From the NCBI GenBank assembly GCA_945865495.1, contig CAMBEF010000003.1, positions 1-39,207 on the forward strand: a DNA stretch of 39,207 bases, written 5' to 3'. This DNA is from an uncultured Bacteroides sp. Lineage in GTDB: Bacteria > Bacillota > Clostridia > Lachnospirales > Lachnospiraceae. Position 1 is the first letter of the stretch, and each line of letters starts with the position of its first letter. Below are positions 26,748 through 34,954 of the stretch, one piece after another. The position numbers were made by a program, and so were the translations under genes. The notes below the pieces were generated by a model that saw only the letters and a program-made list of their open reading frames with translations, did no database searches and was not told the DNA's origin.

Positions 26748-28388
26748 TTATACAAATAATCTTTTCCAGGTATATGCCCTGACTGCCGCCGCAAACGCCG
26801 GACTGTCACCGCTTCCCTGATTGCTTACATACATCTGTATGTCAAGCTCATCCGCCCTGTCTTTCATTGTAAATGTAATCTCAGGCAGTGTTACTGTAAA
26901 AGCATACAGACGGTTATTTATCTTCATTCCGTTTGTACTTATCTTACATGGTACCGATGTATCCTTTATATATACAAAGCAGCAGCAATGCGCCGGATGT
27001 ACCGTAACATTCTTTCTGCCTTCTGTCTTTATCTTAAGTTCCTTAAGCTCGCCGGTGATTCTGATATCACACGGGTCTGCTCCTGCATCAATACTGTCCT
27101 GCTTAATCCTGTGAATCTTCTCTTCGGCAAGACCTCCCGCATTGAACACTATTCCGTGTTCTCTTGAATATATATCATTAAGTCCTATATGACCGCTCTT
27201 AACATGCTCCTGGAACTTTCTCTCAAATTCATTATCTATTTCATAACAGCGCGACGCAAGCTGGGGCTTTGTTACTCCTGCCGCCTCATACAGTGCATCT
27301 GTGCCGTCCTGTATTCCCTGATTATCCGCAATGAAATAATACACCGCACGCTGGATAATATAATCAGCTATATCCCGTACATCGGCATTGTCAATCTGCC
27401 ATGTCCATTCATAGTCAGTGATTATCCACTCGTCAAGATTATCATTTACAAATATATTCTTGAATATCATGTCGATATCCCATACATTGTATGATGAATT
27501 ATATCTTACTATATCTGCAAATGTCCTGACAGTATCCATTGCCGCCTGAATATTACCTTTTGCCAGGAAATCAGCAAGTTTTGATTCAAGCGTGCCATAT
27601 TCAAGGAATTCAATCACTGCATTGCTGCCTTCCATATGGCATGAATTGGCACTGACCTTTACACCTTTTTCAGCAAAATAATTTTTATATCTTTCATCCA
27701 GCTTACTGCCGTTTCCGGCAAGTGCTGCTATATGCTCTGCGGCCGCGTCAGTCATCGGACGCTTTACAATCCTCCTGCCGTCTGCATCATCATATATCTC
27801 TGTACATATTCTGTACTGAGGTGCCCTGTCATTAGAGTATTTTATGAATACCGGAAGCTTATCGGATGTTCCCGGCGACATTACCGCAAGATACGAATTG
27901 GAATATTCTGCAAACATGCCGTCTGCAATTAATTCATCCCATGTCTGTGCTTCATCAAACATCTCAAGCCTGTCTGTGGCAAAATTCCGGTAGTTATTGG
28001 TAAGCTCACCTCTGTGGGGAAGCCACTTATCTGAATATATTGCAAGTGGCAGGTGCATATCAGGATACGGATAATACATATGTATATCACTGTCTTTAAG
28101 ATTAAGACCTGATTCACCTGCGCTGTGCAAGGCTTTGTCAATAAGCTGCCTTTTTGTGCACGGCTTTGCATAAGATACACAGATTCGCAGCATAGCACCG
28201 CCATCTGCTTCCGCCGGCGCTGTGCATGCTTCATTCAACGCCTCATCAGCCGCCTTCCAGTGTGCTCCCGCCCATCTGGCAAGAGAATATCTGTTATCAG
28301 CCGCAACAGCTCTGCAACCGTCAGGAAGCCATTCCGTCAGATTACCATGTATATATCTGAAATTGTCCCTGTAATCCTCAACAGACAT
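26748..28388 (-). CDS. WbdD-like methyltransferase/kinase, methyltransferase truncated at its front
   Basis: The protein has about 546 residues. Residues 1-150 match the back end of a class I SAM methyltransferase from glycan clusters (AADNRYSLARWAGA, MYYPYPDMHLPLAIYSDKWLPHRGEL, NYRNFATDRLEMFDE, EYSNSYLAVM), but the glycine-rich SAM-binding strand expected about 100-130 residues earlier is absent, and only about 60 bases separate it from the previous gene. The remainder is a phosphotransferase-like kinase domain with WDIDMIFKNIFVN and ITDYEWTW, followed by a beta-rich tail. E. coli WbdD caps O-antigen chains with phosphate and methyl and sets chain length for ABC export; the gene upstream encodes a matching exporter ATPase. 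ATG 28388 is chosen for an AGG 7 bases before it; ATG 28403 has GAGGG too close. Capping is an inference. Confidence 0.65.
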   Translation of the reverse strand: MSVEDYRDNFRYIHGNLTEWLPDGCRAVAADNRYSLARWAGAHWKAADEALNEACTAPAEADGGAMLRICVSYAKPCTKRQLIDKALHSAGESGLNLKDSDIHMYYPYPDMHLPLAIYSDKWLPHRGELTNNYRNFATDRLEMFDEAQTWDELIADGMFAEYSNSYLAVMSPGTSDKLPVFIKYSNDRAPQYRICTEIYDDADGRRIVKRPMTDAAAEHIAALAGNGSKLDERYKNYFAEKGVKVSANSCHMEGSNAVIEFLEYGTLESKLADFLAKGNIQAAMDTVRTFADIVRYNSSYNVWDIDMIFKNIFVNDNLDEWIITDYEWTWQIDNADVRDIADYIIQRAVYYFIADNQGIQDGTDALYEAAGVTKPQLASRCYEIDNEFERKFQEHVKSGHIGLNDIYSREHGIVFNAGGLAEEKIHRIKQDSIDAGADPCDIRITGELKELKIKTEGRKNVTVHPAHCCCFVYIKDTSVPCKISTNGMKINNRLYAFTVTLPEITFTMKDRADELDIQMYVSNQGSGDSPAFAAAVRAYTWKRLFV

Positions 28389-28451
28389 ACCGCTACCTAC
28401 CATTCCCTCTTAATTCCGGCACGTTTCTGCAAACATTATACCGTCTTAGTC

Positions 28452-29798
28452 CTAGCTTACCGTCACCTTCGAGAACATATCGTAATATCCGACTGTGTTC
28501 TTATCCGAAACAACGGTAAAATTAAGCACATCATATAATCTGTGATAAACGACAAAATCTCCGCCACTGTAGCCCGTGCAGCTTATCGACAGCAGATATT
28601 CTCCGCCCTGCAGATTCATGAGCTGTGTAAATGCAACAGTCCTCTCTTCTCCCGCCATAACAGTTCCAAAATTGACCTTCTCGTACATGGTATTGCTTCC
28701 TGTTATGGAATTACCCTTGAGATCCTTAATCGTATATGTAAGTATCGGGTCGGAAACATTTTCATTGAAACGTACTTTGTACTTAATTGTAAAGTTCGTT
28801 CCCTTCTCTATGTTACCCGACCACATTCCATTCTCATCAAGTATGCCAAAATCGACTATCTGTGCCTTCTTATTGCCATATTCATTGACATCCGGGTTAA
28901 GTTCAAAATGTGAACTCCATGATGCATTGTCGTCAGCCTCCGTCCGCGCCTGCTCTGAGGCTGTACCGGCATTCCCTGTTCCGGCTGCATCACCCTGCAT
29001 TCTGTCAGCCATACTGTCATCACTGCCGCCGTCCTTAAGCTCTGACGGAAGTGCCGGTGTCTGTCCGACAAGAATCTTCTTATAAAGATTAATCATATCC
29101 CTTGGTGTACCCTCGTCAACCTTGACACCTCTGTTAAGAAGCACTACCTTATCACAGTACTGTGCTATGCTGCTCAGGTCATGGCTTACAAACAGAATTG
29201 TCTTACCGAGTTTTTTGAACTCTTCAAACTTATGATAGCACTTGGCCTGGAAAAATACGTCGCCTACGGAAAGTGCCTCATCAACAATAAGTATCTCCGG
29301 ATCGATATTGATTGCAACCGCAAATGCAAGCCTTACAAACATACCGCTTGAATATGTCTTAACCGGCTGATTAACGAAGTCGCCTATATCTGCAAAATCA
29401 AGAATATTCTGAAGTCTCTCGTCAACCTCTTCCTTAGTGAAACCCATCATTGTTCCGTTAAGGTATACATTCTCAATTCCCGTGTATTCCATATTGAATC
29501 CCGCACCCAGCTCAAGCAGGGCAGAGATTCTTCCGTCAATCGTCACACTTCCTGAAGTCGGATTAAGAAGCCCTGTAATTATCTTAAGAATTGTTGACTT
29601 TCCCGAGCCGTTGGTTCCTATGATGCCGAGTGTCTCACCTTTCTTAATCTGCATCGACACATCCCGCAGCGCATAATGCTCCTTGTAAAGCTTCTTTCCA
29701 CGCGACATTCCGAGTGCATCCTTCATGCGGTCCGTCTTATTGTCATATATTTTATAAATCTTGGTAACATTTTCTACATTAATTGCTATATCTGACAT
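28452..29798 (-). CDS. Wzt/TagH-type ABC transporter ATPase with C-terminal carbohydrate-binding domain
   Basis: The 448-residue protein has an ABC domain: GTNGSGKS Walker A at 61-68, YSSGM signature at 149-153, ILIVDE Walker B at 169-174 and a switch histidine in VSHD. A low-complexity linker (about 250-300, rich in Gly, Ala, Asp) leads to a beta-sandwich of about 150 residues (AQIVDFGILDENG, ISCTGYSGG, YDVLNFTV) like the Wzt C-terminal domain. In E. coli O8/O9a that domain recognises the capped end of the polysaccharide before export. It partners with the permease 54 bases upstream. A GGAG site lies 6 bases before the ATG. The family is firm; what its binding domain sees is not known. Confidence 0.93.
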   Translation of the reverse strand: MSDIAINVENVTKIYKIYDNKTDRMKDALGMSRGKKLYKEHYALRDVSMQIKKGETLGIIGTNGSGKSTILKIITGLLNPTSGSVTIDGRISALLELGAGFNMEYTGIENVYLNGTMMGFTKEEVDERLQNILDFADIGDFVNQPVKTYSSGMFVRLAFAVAINIDPEILIVDEALSVGDVFFQAKCYHKFEEFKKLGKTILFVSHDLSSIAQYCDKVVLLNRGVKVDEGTPRDMINLYKKILVGQTPALPSELKDGGSDDSMADRMQGDAAGTGNAGTASEQARTEADDNASWSSHFELNPDVNEYGNKKAQIVDFGILDENGMWSGNIEKGTNFTIKYKVRFNENVSDPILTYTIKDLKGNSITGSNTMYEKVNFGTVMAGEERTVAFTQLMNLQGGEYLLSISCTGYSGGDFVVYHRLYDVLNFTVVSDKNTVGYYDMFSKVTVS

Positions 29799-29851
29799 AG
29801 AATCTCCATTCTCCCAATGCTTTTGCGGTCCGGCTCTGCCTCACAGAATCA

Positions 29852-30640
29852 TTATAAAACGTCTGCAAAATGTATCTTCAGGCGTCTGAACACTCCGCTT
29901 CCGAGTGCAAACATGATAATTGTAACAGCCCAGAAATACAGCGTCCACAGCCCGTTATGCCAGAAGCCTCTTCCGACAAGAATAGCTTCCCTGTAGCCGT
30001 TGACAATGTAATATATCGGATTAATCCTGAATATCCACTGAAGCCTTATCGGTATAATCGCTATGTCCCACATGATAGGCGTCATCCAGATACCGACCTG
30101 AAGTATTATGCTTATTATCTGCGTTATATCCCTGAAGAATACTGTAACCGCACTTGTAAGATATACAAGTCCCAGAACAAATGCAAATGTGCAGAATGAA
30201 TAGTAAATTATCTGCAGCGTATAAATAGTCGGATAATATCCGTAGCATGCCGCCAGTATAAGCGTAAATACAACAAAGAACACATGCACAAACATAGCTG
30301 ACAACACTTTAATAACCGGAAGTATGTCTATGTTGAATACGATTTTCTTAACAAGATAGTTGTACTCAAGCAGCGCATTGCTTCCCCCGTTAAGGGCATC
30401 CGCAAAGAAAAACCACGGTATGATTCCGCACACAAGCACAAGCACGTACGGATACTGTGCCGGCTGTGATGAACGGAAGCCCACCTGGAATACAAACCAG
30501 TATACAAGTATTGTAATTACCGGCTGTACAAATGCCCATATAATTCCAAGATACGAGCCCGCATACTTTGTCTTAAAATCATTCTTGGACAGGCTCCATA
30601 TTAACTTTCTGCTTGATAACAGATTTTTAATCAGTTTCAT
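29852..30640 (-). CDS. Wzm/TagG-type ABC-2 polysaccharide exporter permease
   Basis: The 262-residue protein begins with a cytoplasmic amphipathic stretch, then LSKNDFKTKYAGSYLGIIWAFVQPVITILVYWFVF, the classic opening of polysaccharide ABC-2 permeases, and has six membrane helices. WMTPIMWDIAIIP and INPIYYIVNGYREAIL are also typical. As a dimer with the adjacent Wzt-like ATPase it exports a lipid-linked polysaccharide across the cytoplasmic membrane. The start at 30640 has GAGGA 6 bases upstream and overlaps the stop of the GT2 before it by 14 bases; an ATG at 30661 has no site. Confidence 0.93.
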   Translation of the reverse strand: MKLIKNLLSSRKLIWSLSKNDFKTKYAGSYLGIIWAFVQPVITILVYWFVFQVGFRSSQPAQYPYVLVLVCGIIPWFFFADALNGGSNALLEYNYLVKKIVFNIDILPVIKVLSAMFVHVFFVVFTLILAACYGYYPTIYTLQIIYYSFCTFAFVLGLVYLTSAVTVFFRDITQIISIILQVGIWMTPIMWDIAIIPIRLQWIFRINPIYYIVNGYREAILVGRGFWHNGLWTLYFWAVTIIMFALGSGVFRRLKIHFADVL

Positions 30641-31415
30641 TAGAATCCTCACTTTTTGCATATTGTCTGGCTATCAGCCGCGCTATCGGCACCGGCCAGA
30701 ATTTGCAGAACATCTCATAATCTTCCTTTGACCTTACATGGTCGTGTATTGCGGCACTTGTCTCAGATTCTTCATGAATCCTGTGCCCCATAAGCACGCG
30801 CGGGCAATATACGAAGCTGCCCCTGATACGCGACAGCCTTTCCCATGTCTCCCAGTCTATCGATGCCCTGAAATGCTTATGAAACACAGGTGACGGCATC
30901 ATAGGCATACAGTAACACACCGAAGGACAGCATATTGCACTTCCCAGTGACAGACTTCTGCGTCTCACCCATATAGACCTCTGCAGCAGCCTGCTCCTGA
31001 GTGGAAACAGCATTATCTTCTTTATCTTGAGAAGCCTTGTGTCCGTAACCTTCTTAGCGCCACGTATCTCGCAGTAATCCGTAAATGCAATAACCGGCTT
31101 CTTCTGTGATTCCATTGCATGTATGACTGTCTTCGTGTAGTCCTTAAGATATATGTCATCCTGATGCGCAATTGTCACATACTTTGTATCTGCACAACTC
31201 AGTGCAAAGTTCCAGTCCCCGGCAATTCCGGTCTCTCCGTAATTAACACATACATCAAGCCTGTATCTGTCGGCAATACTGCGGATGTGCTCATTGGGCG
31301 TCGATGTTGCAATTACTATCCTGCTCTTTACTGTCTGCGCAAGCAGTGATTCTATGCATTCCTTAAGATATTCACTTTCCTTATATGCACATACAACAAA
31401 GGTGTGATTACTCAT
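30627..31415 (-). CDS. GT2 family glycosyltransferase
   Basis: The 262-residue protein starts MSNHTFVVCAYKESEYLKECIESLL, and has ATSTPNEHI, IAHQDDIYLKDY (DD at the metal site) and DWETWERLSRI, a compact single-domain inverting GT2. The C-terminal third is Arg-rich, suggesting membrane-surface contact; no membrane helix is seen. It overlaps its neighbours on both sides (8 bases with the gene before it, 14 with the permease after), so translation is probably coupled. Donor unknown. Confidence 0.85.
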   Translation of the reverse strand: MSNHTFVVCAYKESEYLKECIESLLAQTVKSRIVIATSTPNEHIRSIADRYRLDVCVNYGETGIAGDWNFALSCADTKYVTIAHQDDIYLKDYTKTVIHAMESQKKPVIAFTDYCEIRGAKKVTDTRLLKIKKIMLFPLRSRLLQRSIWVRRRSLSLGSAICCPSVCYCMPMMPSPVFHKHFRASIDWETWERLSRIRGSFVYCPRVLMGHRIHEESETSAAIHDHVRSKEDYEMFCKFWPVPIARLIARQYAKSEDSNETD

Positions 31416-32268
31416 TACTCTCCTTTGGAAGCGGCATCTTATATCCGTCCGCTATTCCCTTAAAACCGTATTTTAACTTCTGCCATTTGTTCTTCTCATA
31501 CAGAAGCACAACTCCAAGCCTTCCGTAAAGCTTTATGTAATACCTGAGTGCATTCACATACCCCCTGTGTTTTCTAATAAAATACACAAGATTGCGTGAA
31601 TAATAATACCTTCTCGCCGGCGAATGGTTGGTAACTATAACTTCCCTTCCTAAGAATACTTTACGCTCTGAATTACCCAGCTCATGCAATACCCCGCGGA
31701 AACTGCTCTGCAATATCTTATATCCTCTCTCCTTAAGCATGTAGCACATGTCAAAATCCACATAATCGATAAACATGCTTTCATCAAAGCCGCCCGTCTC
31801 AAGGCATGGCTCAACCTTGGTAAGACATCCCGACGTTATGCAGCGCTCCGCATATCTGTATTCCTCCGAAAACTCGTATTCCTGCTGTATTCCGTAATTA
31901 CGGTCAAGAAACAGGCACGTTATCATGGCTACCTTGTCGAAATCCATGTATTTTCTGTAATTATCAATAAGCCCATTCATAACAACCGAATCCTGGTCAA
32001 GTGTGAGAACCCACTGCCACTTATGGCTGTCAGCAAACTTCACTATCTGGTTGAGTGCCTTTGCGATCCCCTGATTCTCCTCATTCCAGACCATGTAGAT
32101 GTTGCCGTAGCTCTCTATCATATCACACACTTCATCAACATTGTCCGAACCGTTATCAACAATAACAAGCTCCGAAACCTGCGGAAGAATCGCATCTATA
32201 TTCTCTTTCAGTCTCCCAATATCAGGGTTAAAAGTAACAATCCCTGCTCCGATGGTATCACTGTTCAT
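31408..32268 (-). CDS. GT2 glycosyltransferase of rhamnosyltransferase type
   Basis: The 286-residue protein opens MNSDTIGAGIVTFNPDIGRLKENIDAI and carries ELVIVDNGSDNV, NEENQGIAKALNQ, LTLDQDSVV (DxD), and FIDYVDFDMCYMLKERGY, the pattern of RfbF/WsbB-like rhamnosyltransferases that use dTDP-rhamnose. RNLVYFIRKH near the C-terminus is also typical. The start at 32268 has GGAG 5 bases upstream. A longer in-frame ATG at 32364 would overlap the previous gene and encode a repeat-derived segment, so it is rejected. No rhamnose synthesis genes are in the window. Confidence 0.85.
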   Translation of the reverse strand: MNSDTIGAGIVTFNPDIGRLKENIDAILPQVSELVIVDNGSDNVDEVCDMIESYGNIYMVWNEENQGIAKALNQIVKFADSHKWQWVLTLDQDSVVMNGLIDNYRKYMDFDKVAMITCLFLDRNYGIQQEYEFSEEYRYAERCITSGCLTKVEPCLETGGFDESMFIDYVDFDMCYMLKERGYKILQSSFRGVLHELGNSERKVFLGREVIVTNHSPARRYYYSRNLVYFIRKHRGYVNALRYYIKLYGRLGVVLLYEKNKWQKLKYGFKGIADGYKMPLPKESNE

Positions 32269-32319
32269 ATCTGCTCCAATCCTCAATTTACTAAGATGCT
32301 GCTTTAATTCTTCAGGCGC

Positions 32320-32348
32320 CTGCCTTATCATTATGTCTGCCTTATCAT
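32320..32348 (-). repeat. 12-base direct repeat at a gene junction
   Basis: The plus strand has ctgccttatcat at 32320-32331 and at 32337-32348, 17 bases apart. On the coding strand each copy reads ATGATAAGGCAG; the first one read contains the TGA stop of the GT4-like gene followed at once by TAA. It lies in the 76-base gap before the rhamnosyltransferase-type gene and looks like a local tandem duplication. Confidence 0.55.
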
Positions 32349-33316
32349 ACAGCCTGTTTTGCAATCATATCTTCTATGGCAGCCTTAAGGCTCTTTGCAT
32401 CAGACATCCTGCAGAATCCTATGCCATTCATTGATTCATCAAAAAGCTCTCTGTTAGCCGGATTATCCCCAAGTATCATAGGCTTTCCCATCGCACGGTA
32501 TATATATGCCTTGCCGGGGATTGTCCTGCACGCCTTACCTATAGTTTTGTTAAAATGTCCCGCAAGGCACAGATCGGCATCCGCAATTGCGTCTGAAAGC
32601 CTGTCCTGCGGAAGCCAGTCAATATATCTGATATTATCCTGTATAACTCTGTTCTTAACCGGACCGATTATCTTGAAAATTATATTCTTATCATCTTTCA
32701 TAAGCTTAGCAGCTTCAAGCACAGTCTCAACTCCCTGCAGCGGAAGCATTGATGCAAAATAAAGGACTATTCTCTTATCAGCATCCTCATCTGCGCGCTT
32801 AACCGTATGAGGATAATACACGGACCTGTCTGCTTCAAGATACATAACCTGCATCCTGTCCCTCTCAAGTCCGAAATTCTGTATAAAATATTCTCCATGT
32901 GCCTTTGTGTCAACCACAACACTGTCTGCCATGCTGATGGTCCTTTTATCAAGCCACGCAGTCATTAATGCCGGAACAGAGCCTTTTTTTATCTTCTTAC
33001 GGTCATTAACAAGAGTGTCATATACCGATATAAAGAAATCAATCGTTACTTTACCGCCGTTATTGCGGTATCGTATGAACTTTCCTGCAAAAAACGGAAT
33101 AATAAGCTGTGGCGCAAATCCTACAAATATCTCATCATAATCCCTGAACCTGCATGTTATAAGCTTCCTTATGACATGTGCCATTCTTGCAGGATACTTC
33201 TTGGCGCTGCTTGCGATAATATCAGGCCTGCACCCGCCGCATTCTTTTGTAAGAAGTTCTATCTCCTGAGTGTTACGGATATAGTCAAGATTTTTTGTTG
33301 TTATGAATAATTTCAT
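32345..33316 (-). CDS. GT-B (GT4-like) glycosyltransferase
   Basis: The 323-residue protein has a GT-B layout. The N-lobe contains IFVGFAPQLIIPFFAGKFI and DSVVVDTKAHGEYF; the C-lobe has IVLYFASMLPLQGVETVLEAAKLM, FKIIGPVKN, IRYIDWLPQDRLSDAIADADLCLAGHF and KAYIYRAMGKPMILGDN. The usual EX7E is not clear; KAYIYRAMGKPMIL occupies its place. It is shorter than most GT4 enzymes. The ATG at 33316 has AAGG 6 bases before it and overlaps the previous gene by 32 bases; an ATG at 33331 lacks a good site. It probably adds one sugar in the cytoplasm. Confidence 0.78.
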   Translation of the reverse strand: MKLFITTKNLDYIRNTQEIELLTKECGGCRPDIIASSAKKYPARMAHVIRKLITCRFRDYDEIFVGFAPQLIIPFFAGKFIRYRNNGGKVTIDFFISVYDTLVNDRKKIKKGSVPALMTAWLDKRTISMADSVVVDTKAHGEYFIQNFGLERDRMQVMYLEADRSVYYPHTVKRADEDADKRIVLYFASMLPLQGVETVLEAAKLMKDDKNIIFKIIGPVKNRVIQDNIRYIDWLPQDRLSDAIADADLCLAGHFNKTIGKACRTIPGKAYIYRAMGKPMILGDNPANRELFDESMNGIGFCRMSDAKSLKAAIEDMIAKQAV

Positions 33317-34328
33317 AATCTGCCTTCTCATCTTCCTCTGTAACAGCCATCAAATCTGATGTCTCGTACACAGGCTCCTTGTTGCTGTCATGGTCATAAT
33401 CCATCTTGCGCAGATGATACTGCACATCCTGAAGTATCTTACGGTTAGCTGAGATAATGTCTCCCAGCAGACCTACAACTATTGTCTGGAAACCTATAAT
33501 CATCATCATGCTTGCAAAAATAAGTGACTGCACATGTCCGCTGCTGTCACCCATCAGCACGAATACAAAGAACCTTATGAAAAATGCAGCTCCGACCGCT
33601 GATATTATTCCACCGAGCAGCATAAAGAAATACAGCGGTCTGTACATAAGATATGCTCTCATTATTGTAAGCACAGACTTCTTAACGTATCCCCACATGC
33701 TGTGGAAAAGCCTTGATTTACGAAGTTCAGGATTGGTTCTTATAGGAACCGACTTAATAGCCATCTTGTCACGTCCTGCCTGAACGATAGTCTCAAGAGT
33801 ATATGTGTAATCATTGATAACATTAATTCTCAATGCCGCATCACGGCTGTATGCCCTGAATCCACTGGGAGCGTCAGGTATATCCGTCTTAGACGCAACT
33901 CTTACGACCCAGCTTCCAAGATGCTGCAGCTTCTTCTTAAGCGGCGAAAAATGCTCTGTCTCATCAATAGGACGCTCACCGATGACCACATGAGCCTCAC
34001 CATCCAAAATAGGGCGCACAAGACGCTCGATATCCGCCCCGCAATACTGGTTGTCCGCATCAGTGTTAACAATAATGTCTGCACCGTTACGAAGACATGC
34101 ATCAAGTCCTGCCATAAAGCCCTTGGCAAGTCCCTTGTTGCGGCGGAATCTTACGACATAATGCACGCCCCACTTCTTAGCTACTTCAGCTGTATTATCC
34201 GTACTTCCATCATCAATTATGAGATATTCTATCTCGTCTATGCCATCAATGTGTTTTGGCAAATCATTAAGTGTTACCTCAAGTGTCTCAGCCTCGTTGT
34301 AACATGGTATCTGTATAATAAGTTTCAT
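33285..34328 (-). CDS. Polyprenyl-phosphate sugar synthase-like GT2 with two C-terminal membrane helices
   Basis: The 347-residue protein has MKLIIQIPCYNEAETLEVTL, YLIIDDGSTDNTAEVA, NKGLAKGFMAGLDACL and VNTDADNQY (DxD), a DPM1-like GT2 domain, then two membrane helices (LYFFMLLGGIISAVGAAFFIRFFVF and SLIFASMMMIIGFQTIVVGLL) and an acidic tail. Proteins of this build make a polyprenyl-phosphate sugar for GT-C enzymes. Its sugar is unknown. It is the first gene after the largest ordinary gap, which holds a likely promoter, so it may head the long transcription unit running to the left edge. AGG lies a few bases before the ATG. Confidence 0.85.
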   Translation of the reverse strand: MKLIIQIPCYNEAETLEVTLNDLPKHIDGIDEIEYLIIDDGSTDNTAEVAKKWGVHYVVRFRRNKGLAKGFMAGLDACLRNGADIIVNTDADNQYCGADIERLVRPILDGEAHVVIGERPIDETEHFSPLKKKLQHLGSWVVRVASKTDIPDAPSGFRAYSRDAALRINVINDYTYTLETIVQAGRDKMAIKSVPIRTNPELRKSRLFHSMWGYVKKSVLTIMRAYLMYRPLYFFMLLGGIISAVGAAFFIRFFVFVLMGDSSGHVQSLIFASMMMIIGFQTIVVGLLGDIISANRKILQDVQYHLRKMDYDHDSNKEPVYETSDLMAVTEEDEKADYEIIHNNKKS

Positions 34329-34381
34329 TATGACCTGTATCCCCTTGCCTGCATGCGTTACATGTATGCATATGTAAGTAG

Positions 34382-34410
34382 ATTATATCATTTCCTGCCG
34401 GATTATACAA
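34382..34410 (-). promoter_or_regulatory. Candidate sigma-A promoter before the GT2 at 33285-34328
   Basis: Read on the minus strand, TATAAT (34387-34382) is preceded by 17 bases and TTGTAT (34410-34405). The -10 is perfect and the -35 is poor. It lies in the 118-base gap between the Nudix gene and the GT2 gene, giving a leader of about 45 bases. It could drive the ABC-exporter part of the operon. Confidence 0.45.
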
Positions 34411-34428
34411 GTGGCGCAAGTCAATCTC

Positions 34429-34455
34429 CGTTTACACAATCTTCGTTTACACAAT
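34429..34455 (-). repeat. 12-base direct repeat (15-base period) at the end of the Nudix gene
   Basis: The plus strand has cgtttacacaat at 34429-34440 and 34444-34455. On the coding strand, ATTGTGTAAACG contains the last codons and TAA stop of the Nudix gene; the second copy follows just behind the stop, upstream of the candidate promoter. It could be an operator-like site or a simple duplication. Confidence 0.6.
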
Positions 34456-34896
34456 TTCTATCAATTTATCATTTTTGTATATAAGCTTTAAAGTAAAAAA
34501 ATCCGTTGCATTGCGCAGCCTGCAAAGGAACGCTCTGTCCCCTTCCCACAAAGGGAGCTCCAACACACGGTCAGCCTCTACCCACACCAGGTCTCCTTCA
34601 TCACATATCTTCTCCTCACCCTCAAAGTCATCAGCTGTATACAGCACTGTATATTCAACAACGTCATTCATAACAAATGTAATCAGCCCACGTGCCCTGT
34701 AGTCCGTAAGCCTGTACCCGGTCTCCTCAAAAACCTCTCTTACAATACATTCATCCGGTGACTCGCCATCCTCAACATGCCCGCCAACCCCAATGTACTT
34801 GCCGGCATTAATGTCATTTTTTTTCTTATTTCTGTATAACATAAGCCATTTGCCATCTTTTTGCAGATAACACAGTGTCGTAAATTCACGTTTCAT
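34447..34896 (-). CDS. Nudix hydrolase, MutT-like
   Basis: The 149-residue protein contains one Nudix box near 38-61: GGHVEDGESPDECIVREVFEETGY, of which the metal-binding REVFEE core and the leading GG are intact. Its start, MKREFTTLCYLQKDGKWLMLYR, and the WVEADRVLELPLWEGDR region match 8-oxo-dGTP diphosphatase-like proteins common in Firmicutes. Such enzymes cleave nucleoside diphosphates linked to another group. Among glycan genes it might act on a nucleotide sugar, but a housekeeping role in nucleotide cleaning is as likely. AAGGAG lies before the ATG. It is separated from its neighbours by a palindromic element on one side and a probable promoter on the other, so it may be an insertion between two parts of the cluster. 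Confidence 0.88.
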   Translation of the reverse strand: MKREFTTLCYLQKDGKWLMLYRNKKKNDINAGKYIGVGGHVEDGESPDECIVREVFEETGYRLTDYRARGLITFVMNDVVEYTVLYTADDFEGEEKICDEGDLVWVEADRVLELPLWEGDRAFLCRLRNATDFFTLKLIYKNDKLIEIV

Positions 34897-34920
34897 TTTT
34901 TACTCCTTTTCCCACTTCCC

Positions 34921-34946
34921 CGGCACGCTTCAAAGAAGCCGTGCCG
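34921..34946. repeat. Imperfect hairpin between the palindromic element and the Nudix gene
   Basis: cggcacg at 34921-34927 pairs with cgtgccg at 34940-34946, extended inward by cttc/gaag with one bulged base. There is no run of T after it in either direction, so it is not a normal terminator. It would form in the leader of the Nudix message. Confidence 0.5.
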
Positions 34947-34954
34947 TCCCTACA

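Noticed and set aside
31684..32307. 207-codon open frame on the plus strand
   Set aside because: It lies antisense to the rhamnosyltransferase-type GT2 gene and shows no motif.
32269..32364. N-terminal extension of the GT2 gene to ATG 32364
   Set aside because: It overlaps the previous gene, encodes a repeat-derived segment and lacks a ribosome binding site; the GT2 fold starts at 32268 with GGAG upstream.
34392..34427. Alternative promoter with TTGACT and TATAAT in the same gap
   Set aside because: The two boxes are only about 11 bases apart, too close for sigma-A.
34921..34946. Hairpin as a Rho-independent terminator
   Set aside because: No U-run follows the stem in either direction.
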